Assembly: GCA_018266835.1 (NCBI GenBank)
Contig: JAFDZP010000003.1
Span: 40,647 to 104,646, forward strand
Length of the DNA: 64,000 nucleotides
DNA from: Bacteroidota bacterium
Lineage (GTDB): Bacteria; Bacteroidota; Ignavibacteria; Tepidaquicellales; Tepidaquicellaceae
Reading direction: 5' to 3'
Of this stretch, positions 33,562 through 43,303 are shown in pieces. Made by a program: the position numbers and the translations under genes. The notes beneath the pieces are model-generated. The model worked only from the letters and a program-made list of their open reading frames with translations, was not told the DNA's origin and made no database searches. Numbering within the stretch: the first letter of the stretch is position 1; every line of letters starts with the position of its first letter.

Positions 33562-36500
33562 TTGTATCTTTCTAAACTCGAAATATTCGGCTTTAAGTCA
33601 TTCGCAGATAAGACAACGATAGAATTCGATTCGGGCGTCTCCGCAGTTGTGGGACCGAACGGCTCGGGTAAATCTAACATCGTTGACGCAATGAGATGGG
33701 TGCTTGGCGAGCAGGGCGATAAAGCTTTGCGAAGCCAGAAGCGCGAAGACGTTGTATTCAACGGTACGCGTTTCCGCAAGCCGCTGAGTGTTGCCGAAGT
33801 TGCGCTAACGATTCAGAATAACAGAGGATTGCTTCCCACAGAGTACAGTGAGGTTCAGATTGCAAGAAGGTTCTTCCGCTCAGGTGAGACGGAGTATTTT
33901 CTAAATGGCACTCAGGTAAGATTAAAAGATATTAAGGAATTGTTTGCCGATACAGGTATCGGTCCCGATGCGTACAGTGTAATCGAATTAAAGATGGTTG
34001 AGACGATTCTTTCCAATGTAAAAAACGAAAGAAGAAAATTATTTGAAGAGGCTTCGGGGATTGTTACATATAAGCACAACAGGGATTTAACTTATAACAG
34101 ATTAGAATCAGTAAAGGAAACGCTTTCAAGAGTAAATGATATCATCCGTGAAAAGCAGCGAACAGTAAACGCGCTCGAAAGACAGTTAAAAAGAAATGAA
34201 GAGGCGAAGAATGTATCGGAAGAGCTGAGAGTACTGGAGCTAAAAGTTTACAAAGTGGATTACGATAGCTTGATAGCTGAAATTGAAAACATCAAAGCTA
34301 ATGAAGGCAGCAACATTGATTTAAAAAATCAGATTGAAATTGAGCTCAAACAAAACGATACTATACTCGATAACCTGCGCAATGAACTGAAAGAGATTGA
34401 TACGCAGATGGCAAATTATAATAATGATTTGCAGAACGTCCGCGAGCAGATAAATTTTATTGAGAGGGAAAATCTTGTTAATACTGAAAAGAGTAAAAAC
34501 CTTACCAATGACATTAACAGAATAACGGAAGATAACGACAGGCTTGAAGCAACTATCGAAAGAAATACTACTACACATGAAGAGCTTGAAAATAAGACGA
34601 AGGTATTGCAGAATACTTTAATTATGTCGGAAGACTCTTTAAAAGAAAAGAAAGTTAAAGTTGATGAGACAATAAAAGTTATTACTGAAAAGAAGAATGA
34701 ACTGGTTGGATTCGGTTCGAAGATGAAAGAAATTAACAAGCTTGTTAATACTAAGAAGATAGCATATGAAAAAAATAAATCAAGCTACGATGCGAACTTA
34801 AATCAGTTGGAAAAACTTTCATCGGGTAATAAGGACAGTCTGATGATGCTTGATGAATTGCAAAGCAATAAAAATACATTAGAGGACGAATTAAAACCAA
34901 ATCTTGAAAAGTTAAGAGTTGCAGAGAATACCTTACGCGATAAGGAAAACGAAAAGACAAATTTAACTGCGAAGATTTCCGAAAAAGAAAAGCAGGTTAA
35001 CGAGAAAAGAATCGCTCTTCAGAATATCAAAGCGAAAGCAGATGCCCTTAAGAATTTGATTGATTCATTCGATGATTACTCCGAAGGAATAAAATATCTT
35101 ATTAAGGATAAAGGGATAAAAAATCTTACTACAATAGTTGATGCGATTGACGTAGAAGATAAGTTTAAGATTGCGATTGAAACTGCCCTTGGTGAAGTAT
35201 CGAATTATGTAATCGCAAATGATTCGAATGACATGGATGCAATACTCCGCTCACTTGAAGAAAGCAAAAAAGGTAAAGTTACCTTCATTCTGAATGATAA
35301 GCTGTTAGAATCATACAAGCAGAATTTTTATTTTGAAGATTACACTCCCGATTTTATAGGAGAAAAAGGTGTTTACGGCATCGCCGATAAATTCGTTAAG
35401 AGCAAAAAAGATGAGTATCTCATCTTAATGAAATATATTCTTGATGAATTTGTAATTGTGGATACCGTTGAAACTGCAAAGCGTTTATCAAAAGGAAATT
35501 ATTATAAGTTTATTACTCTTGACGGAGATATTTTTACAGAAGGATTTATACGTTCAGGTAGTGAGACCAATAAAGAAGGTTTGAAGCTCGGCAGGGAGAA
35601 ACAAATCCAGAAATTAGATGATGAATATAAAGAGTATAACATAGAAGTTGAAAGCGATTTAAAAGACTTAGAGCAGCTTACTGCAGCAAATAATGAAATC
35701 GATATAAAGGTTTATAAAAAAAATGTAGATGAGTTAAGAAAGTCATGCGACGATTTAGAGCTGGAGATACAGAAGATTGATAATAAAAGGGAAATTCTCA
35801 ATAAGCAGCTGAACGAAAGCGAAGCCGGATATAATTCAATATCGGAAACAAATAAATCGCTGCTTGCCTCAATAGATATCTTAATAAAAGAAGTTGCAGA
35901 TGCAGAAGCAGAGCAGAACAATGCTGAACGACAGTTATCATTTTTAACAGATGAGTTTAACGAAGTTGAACAGGAATATTCTAAGTGCTCAGTTGATTAT
36001 AACTCCTTTAACGTTGAAGTTACAAAGCTCCGCAATGAATTAAAGAATGAAGAAGAGCATCTGAAGCGCATGACATCCACTCTTGAAAATTCAAGAAGAC
36101 AGTTAGCAAAGAACAATGAAACCCTTGCCCTGAATGAAAAACAGATTGAAGATTTAAAATCAAAAATAGAAAGCAACGCTTCACAGCTAAACGAGTATAA
36201 AGAAGAAGAGAAAATAATTTCACGTTCATACAATGAAGTAAAAGCAGCTTATGAAACGAAAGAAGCAGAACGGTATAAAATTGATCTTGAACAGAGACAG
36301 AAGAGAATAGATTTTGACAGAATATCTCAGGGACTTGTAGATGCACAGGTAAAGATACGTGAAAATCAGGTCCGCGCTGAGCAGATGGTTGATTACATTA
36401 AGAAAAAGTACGAGATACAATTAGAAGATTATACAGGCAAACCCGAACCTAAAGCAAAAGAAACAAAAAAAGAAATAGAAGAAGCTATTGAAAGCGAAGT

Positions 36501-37341
36501 AGCAGTGGAAATCAGTTCTGATGATTCAGAAGTTTTACAAGATGAAGTTATCGAAGAGCTTGAAGTCGCAAAGTCTGAAGAACTTGAAAGTGTATCTGCT
36601 CCTGTTGTTGAAGAAGTTACAGTACAAGAACCGGAAACTGCGGAAGAACCCGAAGAAGAATTTAATTTATATGATGCAAAGAGAAGGGTTGATGAGTTAT
36701 CCGAGAGATTAAAACGTCTCGGCGGTTATCAGGAGATGCTTTTTGCAGATTTTGAAAACGACAGAAAAGAACTTGATGAACTTGTGAAACAAAGAGACGA
36801 TTTACTCGAATCAGAGAAAGACATCCGTAAGACTATAGATAAAATCAATAAGGAAGCGCGCGAAAGATTTTTAAATACTTTCAATCAGATAAGAGAAAAC
36901 TTCATCGATATTTTCAAGCAGCTTTTCTCCGAAGGTGATGAAGCGGATTTAAAAATGATATTTGAGCAGGATGAGGAAGGCAAAGTAGATGATGACCCGC
37001 TTGAAGCAAAAATTGAAATCACTGCTAAGCCTAGAGGTAAACGTCCGACATCTATTGAGCTTCTTTCAGGGGGAGAAAAAACTCTTACAGCTATTGCACT
37101 GCTCTTTGCAATTTATTTAGTGAAGCCGTCGCCGTTCTGTATTCTTGATGAGGTTGACGCTCCGCTTGACGTAGCTAACCTTGGAAGATTTAATAATATG
37201 ATAAGAAGATTTTCAGATAAGACACAGTTCATACTTATCACTCACAATGAAAGAACAATGGAAACTGTAGACAGGCTTTATGGAGTAACTATGCAGGAAC
37301 CCGGAGTAACAACAATTGTAGAAACAAGATTCAAAGATTAA
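33562..37341 (+). CDS. smc: Chromosome segregation ATPase SMC
   Basis: 1,259 residues from a TTG start. Walker A GPNGSGKSN is at 31-39; the ABC signature LSGGEK (about 1167) and Walker B FCILDEVDAPLD (about 1186-1198) are near the end. Two coiled-coil arms flank a hinge (about 510-640, DYSEGIKYLIKDKGIKNL). SMC with ScpAB compacts and separates chromosomes. Unusual here is an acidic Pro/Glu-rich insert at about 962-1033 (EEVTVQEPETAEEPEEEF) in the returning coiled coil next to the head. The gene starts 29 bases after the GH2-like gene and is followed by an M42 peptidase 19 bases downstream, so they may share a transcript. Confidence 0.93.
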   Translation: MYLSKLEIFGFKSFADKTTIEFDSGVSAVVGPNGSGKSNIVDAMRWVLGEQGDKALRSQKREDVVFNGTRFRKPLSVAEVALTIQNNRGLLPTEYSEVQIARRFFRSGETEYFLNGTQVRLKDIKELFADTGIGPDAYSVIELKMVETILSNVKNERRKLFEEASGIVTYKHNRDLTYNRLESVKETLSRVNDIIREKQRTVNALERQLKRNEEAKNVSEELRVLELKVYKVDYDSLIAEIENIKANEGSNIDLKNQIEIELKQNDTILDNLRNELKEIDTQMANYNNDLQNVREQINFIERENLVNTEKSKNLTNDINRITEDNDRLEATIERNTTTHEELENKTKVLQNTLIMSEDSLKEKKVKVDETIKVITEKKNELVGFGSKMKEINKLVNTKKIAYEKNKSSYDANLNQLEKLSSGNKDSLMMLDELQSNKNTLEDELKPNLEKLRVAENTLRDKENEKTNLTAKISEKEKQVNEKRIALQNIKAKADALKNLIDSFDDYSEGIKYLIKDKGIKNLTTIVDAIDVEDKFKIAIETALGEVSNYVIANDSNDMDAILRSLEESKKGKVTFILNDKLLESYKQNFYFEDYTPDFIGEKGVYGIADKFVKSKKDEYLILMKYILDEFVIVDTVETAKRLSKGNYYKFITLDGDIFTEGFIRSGSETNKEGLKLGREKQIQKLDDEYKEYNIEVESDLKDLEQLTAANNEIDIKVYKKNVDELRKSCDDLELEIQKIDNKREILNKQLNESEAGYNSISETNKSLLASIDILIKEVADAEAEQNNAERQLSFLTDEFNEVEQEYSKCSVDYNSFNVEVTKLRNELKNEEEHLKRMTSTLENSRRQLAKNNETLALNEKQIEDLKSKIESNASQLNEYKEEEKIISRSYNEVKAAYETKEAERYKIDLEQRQKRIDFDRISQGLVDAQVKIRENQVRAEQMVDYIKKKYEIQLEDYTGKPEPKAKETKKEIEEAIESEVAVEISSDDSEVLQDEVIEELEVAKSEELESVSAPVVEEVTVQEPETAEEPEEEFNLYDAKRRVDELSERLKRLGGYQEMLFADFENDRKELDELVKQRDDLLESEKDIRKTIDKINKEARERFLNTFNQIRENFIDIFKQLFSEGDEADLKMIFEQDEEGKVDDDPLEAKIEITAKPRGKRPTSIELLSGGEKTLTAIALLFAIYLVKPSPFCILDEVDAPLDVANLGRFNNMIRRFSDKTQFILITHNERTMETVDRLYGVTMQEPGVTTIVETRFKD

Positions 37342-37360
37342 TTTTATACAAACTATTTAA

Positions 37361-38425
37361 ATGGAAAAATTTCAAAAAGATTTCTTAGTCTCCCTTATAA
37401 ATGAGCTTGGTCCCTCAGGCCATGAAATAAAAGTACAGAGAATCTGGAAAAACGAAGTATCAAAATTTTGTAAAACTATTTCAAATGACCCGCATGGAAA
37501 TTTAACTGCAACATTAAATCCCGATGCGGAATTTTCTATAATGATTGTCGGCCACGCTGATGAGATAGGGCTGATAGTGAATTACATCAGCGATGAAGGT
37601 TATATTTATTTTCAGAGAGTCGGCGGTGTTGACCAGTCAATTCTGTCTGCGCATAAGGCAAGAATACTTACAAGCAACGGAGTTGTAGAAGGTATCTTCG
37701 GTCAGAAATCTCTGCATCAGGAAGACGGTTACACACGCAAGCTGCCAAAGATGCATGAAGTTTATATTGATATTGGCGCTAAGAACAAAGAAGAAGCGAA
37801 GAAACATGTTACGATTGGTGACCCTGTGATTTTCGGAAATGATTACAGTGAATTGCTCGGCAACAACGCTGCTGCAAGATGTTTCGATAACAGAATAGGT
37901 ATCTATATTGTAGCTGAAGTATTGAGAAAATTATCTAAAGAAAAATTTAGCACAAAAGTTTACGGAGTATCATCGGTACAGGAAGAGACCGGTGTATGGG
38001 GCGCAGGTAATGCTGCGTATCATTTAAAACCAACACTTGGCATTGCTCTTGATGTAATGCCATCGACTGATGTTCCTGATGTATTAAAAGAGCAGTTCGG
38101 TGATATAAAATTGGGTAACGGTCCCGTAATAAGAAGAGGAGTTGTGACAAATAATTTTGTTTGTGATAAAATGATTGAAGTTGCGAAAGCGAAGAATTAT
38201 AAATTCCAGATTGACGTTGAGAACGGAAGGTTCGGAACAGACTCCGATGCGATCGCAAAAGTGAGAAGCGGTATTCCCGTAGGCGGCATGGAAATCCCGA
38301 CAAGATATCTTCATTCATCCAATGAAGTTCTTAATTTAGATGACGTAGATGTTTGTGTTGATATGCTTACTGATATAATTCTGGAGTTCGATAAAAAGAA
38401 AGAAGATTTTAATTTTGCTATCTGA
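37361..38425 (+). CDS. M42-family (glutamyl/cellulase-type) metallo-aminopeptidase
   Basis: 354 residues. The co-catalytic metal motifs of clan MH are in order: GHADEIGL (first zinc His), CFDNRIG (bridging Asp), VQEETGVWGA (catalytic Glu pair), ALDVMPSTD (Asp ligand) and TRYLHSSNEV (last His). Length and order match the M42 family of tetrahedral cytoplasmic aminopeptidases that trim peptides. It lies 19 bases after smc. A dispersed CCTCC repeat follows. Specificity among M42 members is not determinable from sequence alone. Confidence 0.9.
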   Translation: MEKFQKDFLVSLINELGPSGHEIKVQRIWKNEVSKFCKTISNDPHGNLTATLNPDAEFSIMIVGHADEIGLIVNYISDEGYIYFQRVGGVDQSILSAHKARILTSNGVVEGIFGQKSLHQEDGYTRKLPKMHEVYIDIGAKNKEEAKKHVTIGDPVIFGNDYSELLGNNAAARCFDNRIGIYIVAEVLRKLSKEKFSTKVYGVSSVQEETGVWGAGNAAYHLKPTLGIALDVMPSTDVPDVLKEQFGDIKLGNGPVIRRGVVTNNFVCDKMIEVAKAKNYKFQIDVENGRFGTDSDAIAKVRSGIPVGGMEIPTRYLHSSNEVLNLDDVDVCVDMLTDIILEFDKKKEDFNFAI

Positions 38426-38429
38426 TTTG

Positions 38430-38506
38430 TGAGGACCTCCCCCCTTCCCTCCCGCTAAAAGCGGGACTAGATAATTGATAGCCTCCTTAAAAAAAGGAGG
38501 GGGTGA
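38430..38506. repeat. CCTCC/GGAGG dispersed repeat with inserted hairpin
   Basis: Cctccccccttccctccc, a hairpin cccgctaaaagcggg, then cctccttaaaaaaaggaggg. Member of the dispersed family, between the M42 and MtnX-like genes. Confidence 0.65.
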
Positions 38507-38551
38507 ACGATTTTTTAATTTGAATGATTGAGAATAATATTTATTTAACAT

Positions 38552-39283
38552 TTGATGAAAAAGTTTAAGCTGAAGTTTTATATAGATTTTGACGGGACGA
38601 TAACGATGAACGATGTATGGGTGAATTCTATAGGAAAATTTATTAAAGATAAAGAGAAACTGAAAGAAATTGAAGATGATTTTGTTGATTTGAAAATCTC
38701 TGCAAGAGAATGTATTAAAAGAGAGCTGGACTTGGTTGAGGATTTCAGTTTTGAACAGTTTAATAAATATCTAGATGAAGAAAGTCTTGACCCGTATTTT
38801 CAAAAATTTCTGAACTGGTGCAATGAGAATGAGTATCCGGCAACAATTGTAAGTGAAGGTTTGGATTATTATATAAAGTATATTTTAGAAAAAGAAAAAA
38901 TTGAAATAAAGTTCTTTTCAAACACGCTTGTAGTCAGTAATGATTATAAGTTATCCTGTGAATTTCCGCACAGAGATGAATCATGCAGTTACTGCGGAGT
39001 ATCTAAGCGTAATGTTCTTGTAAACAACACGAATGATTTAGATGAAGAAATTTCAGTTTTTATTGGCGACGGAGTATCAGATTACTGTGTCAGCAACTAT
39101 GCTGATATACTTTTTGCAAAGAAGCGTTTAGCATCTTACTGCTGGAAAAGTAATCTGACATACTTTGAGTATAAAGATTTTTCTGATGTAATGAAGAAGA
39201 TTAACAAATTGACCGAGCAGCGAAAGATAAAGCACAGACAGGAAGCTAAGGTAAGAAGAAAAGATGTTTTTTTAGGCGGGTGA
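38552..39283 (+). CDS. HAD-IB phosphatase, MtnX-like
   Basis: 243 residues. HAD motif I is YIDFDGTIT (10-18, nucleophile D12), followed by the helical cap, motif II VSEGLD (around 99) and motif IV VFIGDGVSDYCVSNYADILF with the acidic pair GDGVSD. This order and the cysteine pair CSYCGVSK fit the MtnX/PSP-like branch, which dephosphorylates 2-hydroxy-3-keto-5-methylthiopentenyl-1-phosphate in methionine salvage. No other salvage genes are present, so substrate is uncertain; a general phosphatase is possible. Confidence 0.75.
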   Translation: MMKKFKLKFYIDFDGTITMNDVWVNSIGKFIKDKEKLKEIEDDFVDLKISARECIKRELDLVEDFSFEQFNKYLDEESLDPYFQKFLNWCNENEYPATIVSEGLDYYIKYILEKEKIEIKFFSNTLVVSNDYKLSCEFPHRDESCSYCGVSKRNVLVNNTNDLDEEISVFIGDGVSDYCVSNYADILFAKKRLASYCWKSNLTYFEYKDFSDVMKKINKLTEQRKIKHRQEAKVRRKDVFLGG

Positions 39284-39288
39284 ATTAA

Positions 39289-39322
39289 CCATCCCTACCC
39301 CCTCCTTGAAAAGGAGGGGAAA
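39289..39322. repeat. CCTCCTT/AAGGAGG dispersed repeat unit
   Basis: Cccctccttgaaaaggagggg forms an 8-bp hairpin ending 12 bases before the ATG at 39334. The AAGGAGG arm (39311-39317) is a perfect Shine-Dalgarno sequence, but 16 bases from the ATG and paired in the hairpin. Confidence 0.65.
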
Positions 39323-39333
39323 TAATTTAAATT

Positions 39334-39933
39334 ATGGATTACAGAAAAATAGGAAATGTTTTTTTTAAGTACAGGAGTTACACTCCCTTGCCATTGGTGT
39401 TAATGATGGTGCTTTTTATTAATCCAACTACAACATCAGTGTTAATTGGGTTGATGATAGCAGTTGCTGGCGAAGCAATACGCTTATGGGCAGTATCTTA
39501 TGCGGGAAGTGAAACACGTGTTACATCGGGAGTTGGCGGAACGTATTTAGTAACGCAGGGACCTTACGGCATAGTTCGAAATCCTTTATACTGGGGAAAC
39601 ATTTTTATTTATCTCGGTATGGGAGTTATGAGCAATGCATTATTTCCTTATCTGCAAATTTTTGCACTCTTCTATTTTCTGTTTCAGTACTACTGTATTA
39701 TTTTAAGCGAGGAAGATTTTTTACGCGGGAAGTTCAAAGGTGTTTTTGAAAAATATTATAATTCTGTTAACAGATTTATGCCTTCATTCGGAAGAGTGCC
39801 GGAAGAAATTAATTCTAAGCTTGGAATAAATTTTAAGGCAGGTTTAATATCGGAAAAAAGAACGCTGCAATCGTTCTTCATCACAATGATAATAATTCTA
39901 TTCTTTTACTTTACAGGAATAAGAATTTTTTAA
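39334..39933 (+). CDS. Isoprenylcysteine carboxyl methyltransferase (ICMT)-like membrane protein
   Basis: 199 residues with four or five membrane helices. GPYGIVRNPLYWGN and SEEDFLRGKFKGVFEKYY match the SAM-binding region of the ICMT/PEMT family (GPYxxxRxPxYxG ... EExxLxxxFxxxYxxY). Bacterial members methylate isoprenoid, lipid or quinone acceptors in the membrane; the substrate is unknown. It follows the MtnX-like gene after a repeat unit and is convergent with a small minus-strand gene that overlaps its stop. A second, related enzyme is encoded at 54569-55078. Confidence 0.75.
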   Translation: MDYRKIGNVFFKYRSYTPLPLVLMMVLFINPTTTSVLIGLMIAVAGEAIRLWAVSYAGSETRVTSGVGGTYLVTQGPYGIVRNPLYWGNIFIYLGMGVMSNALFPYLQIFALFYFLFQYYCIILSEEDFLRGKFKGVFEKYYNSVNRFMPSFGRVPEEINSKLGINFKAGLISEKRTLQSFFITMIIILFFYFTGIRIF

Positions 39934-40211
39934 ACTTCTGATTTAAACTCGCTGTTATTTTCAATCAGCATATCAAGTTTCTCATCGGAGAATTCCAGTC
40001 CCTGATTTTCCCAAGTCTCTTTAACCAGCAGTTTAAAATCTTCATAAGAAATTTTATCGCCGTTCTTGAAAAATTCAGGGAAAGGATAAATCTCGATTGA
40101 ATCTTTTAAAAATGAAACACAAGCCGATAGAAAATAATAATCAGGGGTATTTATTCTGTAGATAACGGGAACTCCCTGACAGTTCCAAAATTCAATTCCT
40201 GAATGATTCAT
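39930..40211 (-). CDS. Hypothetical small protein
   Basis: 93 residues, acidic, no signal peptide or membrane helix. It begins MNHSGIEFWNCQGVPVIYRI and ends in a helical part (EFSDEKLDMLIENNSEFKSE). Its stop overlaps the end of the ICMT-like gene by four bases in tail-to-tail orientation. Codon use looks genuine, and no longer frame competes. No family recognised. Confidence 0.5.
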   Translation of the reverse strand: MNHSGIEFWNCQGVPVIYRINTPDYYFLSACVSFLKDSIEIYPFPEFFKNGDKISYEDFKLLVKETWENQGLEFSDEKLDMLIENNSEFKSEV

Positions 40212-40394
40212 GCCGCAATTTATTATAATTTTAATTAAAAAATAATTTAAAAATATTTCGCGTCACAAATCTTAAAAAAAATATACCTTAAATAAAATTA
40301 TACCCTTTTTAGCAAAAAATTGCTATATTAAGAGCGAAAGAGAATTTAAAAATTATCCCCGAAAGAGCATTTTTAAATTTTTCACTTAAAAATC

Positions 40395-41843
40395 ATGAAG
40401 GACACCAAGCTTGCCGAAATATTATTGAAGCTCACAAAAATTGAATTCAGAAACCTTGAAGAATTCCTTCTATCTCCCTTCTTCAATAAAAATCAGAATA
40501 TTCTGAAACTGTACTATATCTTTAAAGATAATTATCATTTATTATCTACCGGAGAAATTCAACAGGAAATAATTTTCAGACAAATATTTCCCAAAGAAAA
40601 ATTTGACGATGTAAAATCAAGAAAGCTTCTTTCTAATTTTACCAAGCTGGTTGAACAATATCTGATTATACTTGAGCTCGAGAATAACAAAGTTAATACA
40701 AATATCATTTTGCTGAATGCTTTTAAAGACAGAAACATTAATAAGTCATTTGAAAGTCTTAAGCAGATTATCCTGAAAGAAAAAACTCAGGGGATTAAAA
40801 TGAATGAAAAGTATTATCAGGATATGGTTAACCTTTATGCTCAGATGCTTTCGTATCATGCCGATACAATTTCTTCCGAATATGAAATATTGATTTCAAA
40901 ACTTGAAGAGGCACAGAACTATAAGTTTATCATCAGCAAGCTTAATATCAACTATCTTATCAGTTACGTAAAAAATAATTCCAATAAAAATTTCAATCAG
41001 CGAAACTGGGTTTTTGAAGATGTAATAAAATTTGTAGAAAAGAATAAAAAAGAAATAAAAGAGTATCATCCTGTCGTTTATCTTCATTATCTAAATTACA
41101 AAATGACACAGGACGATGAAAATATAAATTCTTATTATGAGATGAAAGAATTTATAGAAAATCATATTGATGAACTTGATAAAGCAAGTGTCCGATTTTT
41201 CCTGATGAATATGAATAACTACTGTGTTAAATTATATTGGAACGGGAACAACGATGTACTGCATGATATTCTAAGAATAAATTCTTATTTAGATTCACGG
41301 GATATTTTATTTATGGATAAGAAAGTTAATGCGAATAATTTCCTTACCGTTGTAAATCTTTCTCTCAAGCTTAATGCGACTCAGTGGGTTGATACTTTCC
41401 TTAATAAATATAAAGACCGTTTCCCGGACGAGCTTAAAGAGTCAACCGTTTATCTGACACTTGCCAGAATTTTAACTGCTAAGAAAGAATTTGACAAAGC
41501 CCTGTTTGCATTAGGAAAAGTAAAATATATAAATTATTTCTATTATATAAATTCAAAGCTTCTGCTCTGCAAACTATATTATGAACTGAATTACTTAAAA
41601 GAAATTTCATCAATTATTGAAAGTATAAAACAGTTTCAGAAGAGAAATGAAAACATTCCGCTTGCAATGAACAAAGCTATTAATAATTTTCTTTCTTATC
41701 TGAAAAAATTAGTGCGAATGAAAATGAATCCGAATGAGAGGCTTAGCTCGGAAGAGATTCTGAAATCAAGTTACGTAGCAGAAAAGGAATGGCTGGCGGA
41801 AAAAGTGAAAGAGCTTCTTCATTCCTTGCCGAAAGCTAGTTAA
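40395..41843 (+). CDS. Conserved helical protein, paralogue of the gene at 19797
   Basis: 482 residues, nearly all helical, cytoplasmic. The start (LLKLTKIEFRNLEEFLLSPF, then FN) carries the same KxExxxxxxFxxSPxFN pattern as the 485-residue protein at 19797-21254, and similarity continues through the C-terminal helices. The later half (for example LARILTAKKEFDKALFALGK) resembles TPR hairpins, so a scaffold or regulatory role is possible. Single-gene unit with a strong terminator behind it. Function unknown. Confidence 0.65.
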   Translation: MKDTKLAEILLKLTKIEFRNLEEFLLSPFFNKNQNILKLYYIFKDNYHLLSTGEIQQEIIFRQIFPKEKFDDVKSRKLLSNFTKLVEQYLIILELENNKVNTNIILLNAFKDRNINKSFESLKQIILKEKTQGIKMNEKYYQDMVNLYAQMLSYHADTISSEYEILISKLEEAQNYKFIISKLNINYLISYVKNNSNKNFNQRNWVFEDVIKFVEKNKKEIKEYHPVVYLHYLNYKMTQDDENINSYYEMKEFIENHIDELDKASVRFFLMNMNNYCVKLYWNGNNDVLHDILRINSYLDSRDILFMDKKVNANNFLTVVNLSLKLNATQWVDTFLNKYKDRFPDELKESTVYLTLARILTAKKEFDKALFALGKVKYINYFYYINSKLLLCKLYYELNYLKEISSIIESIKQFQKRNENIPLAMNKAINNFLSYLKKLVRMKMNPNERLSSEEILKSSYVAEKEWLAEKVKELLHSLPKAS

Positions 41844-41855
41844 TTTTTAACATAA

Positions 41856-41882
41856 AAAAACCCGCACGAAGCGGGTTTTTTG
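41856..41882. terminator. Bidirectional terminator between convergent genes
   Basis: Aaaaacccgc-acgaa-gcgggttttt, a 10-bp stem flanked by A and T runs so that it can stop transcripts from both sides: the helical protein gene on plus and the aldehyde dehydrogenase on minus. Confidence 0.9.
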
Positions 41883-41904
41883 TTTTACATCTATATATAA
41901 TATA

Positions 41905-43293
41905 TTATCCTTTATAAGAAATTTTCTTCGGAACAGTAAACTGTCTAAGACCGTCAATAGAACCTAAGTAACCGAAGCCGCTTTGTTTTATTCCTACCCA
42001 CGGAGTACCTGATACGCCGCCGATTCCCTGATTAACACCTACCATACCTGATTCAACCTGTCTTGCTATTTCTTTACCTTTGTTCTGATTTTTTGTCCAT
42101 ACTGTTGCGCCGAGTCCGAAGCTAGAGTTGTTTGCTTTCTCAATTGCTTCTTCTGCTGTCTTAACTTTCTGTATGCAGACAACCGGTCCGAATGTTTCTC
42201 TTACCATGATGTCGTGCTTATCTGAAAGATTGCTTAAAACTGTCGGCTCCATAAAAAATCCTTCGCCGTCAATTTTGCTTCCGCCGTGCAAAAGTTTTGC
42301 GCCTTTTCTTCTTGCTTCTTCAATCTGTGAAAGCACGTGGCTTCTTTGTGTATCGTTTACCATCGGTCCCATATCAACGTCTTCTGTGCTCTTGCCGACT
42401 TTCCAGTTCTTAAGATTTTCCAAAACTAACTTTTCAAATTTCTCTGCAACTTTATCTTCGATGTAAATTCTTTCTACTGAAACGCATACCTGGCCTGAGT
42501 TTCTTAATGAACCATTCACAGCATACTTTGCAGCTCTTTCCAGATCTGCATCTTTTAAGATAATCATCGGGTCTTTTCCGCCGAGCTCAAGAACCAATCT
42601 GTTTAAATTCTTTGCGCACGCTGACATGATTTTTTTACCGACATTCTGCGAACCTACAAATGCCACCATATCGATATCGGAGTTTATTAATATCTCACCA
42701 ACTTCCTCTGCGCCCTGCAATAAATTTATAGCGCCCTTTGGAAGATAGTTATTATAAATTTCATAGATTGCTTTACCTGCAAGCGGAGTATTTTCCGACG
42801 GCTTGAACACAACTGTATTACCTGCAAGCAAAGCCGGTGTAAGAAGTGATTCAGGCATTCCTACAGGGAAATTCCATGGAGTAATAACTGCAACTACGCC
42901 TAACGGAATTCTGTGAAGCTCAGTTGTTGTATTTTCTTCTTTGAGGATTTCAGTTTCATAAGCCTTTTCAGCCATGTTAATATTTTCTTCAATAGCATAT
43001 GCAGTTCCAAGAACTTCACCTACAGCTGATTTCAAAGGCTTGCCCATTTCATCTGCGATTATTCTTCCTATCCTATCCTTTGCTTTTGCTAAATCTTTAG
43101 CAACGGACTTCATCAACGCGATTCTTTTTTTAAGAGGAGTATTGCCCCATACTTTATATGCCTTGTGAGCAAGTTTAACTGCCGAAGCAATTTCGCCCGC
43201 TGAAGAACATTTTATTTTTTCAATCAATGCACCCGTCGAAGGATTTACATCAAGTATGAACTTCTTGTGCATTTTTGTTAAATATGTTTGCAT
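41905..43293 (-). CDS. NAD(P)-dependent aldehyde dehydrogenase
   Basis: I take ATG 43293 (MQTYLTKMHKKFILDVNP, 462 residues); the frame is open further upstream, but an earlier start would run into the stop of the epimerase gene. Typical ALDH motifs are TPWNFP, catalytic Glu in LVLELGGKDP and nucleophile Cys in NSGQVCVS (C270 from this start). The closest feel is to succinate-semialdehyde/medium-chain aldehyde dehydrogenases. It is the last gene of a three-gene operon with an NAD-dependent epimerase and an SDR, so it probably oxidises an aldehyde made by or related to them. The substrate is not determinable. Confidence 0.88.
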   Translation of the reverse strand: MQTYLTKMHKKFILDVNPSTGALIEKIKCSSAGEIASAVKLAHKAYKVWGNTPLKKRIALMKSVAKDLAKAKDRIGRIIADEMGKPLKSAVGEVLGTAYAIEENINMAEKAYETEILKEENTTTELHRIPLGVVAVITPWNFPVGMPESLLTPALLAGNTVVFKPSENTPLAGKAIYEIYNNYLPKGAINLLQGAEEVGEILINSDIDMVAFVGSQNVGKKIMSACAKNLNRLVLELGGKDPMIILKDADLERAAKYAVNGSLRNSGQVCVSVERIYIEDKVAEKFEKLVLENLKNWKVGKSTEDVDMGPMVNDTQRSHVLSQIEEARRKGAKLLHGGSKIDGEGFFMEPTVLSNLSDKHDIMVRETFGPVVCIQKVKTAEEAIEKANNSSFGLGATVWTKNQNKGKEIARQVESGMVGVNQGIGGVSGTPWVGIKQSGFGYLGSIDGLRQFTVPKKISYKG

Positions 43294-43303
43294 TAATTTT
43301 TCC

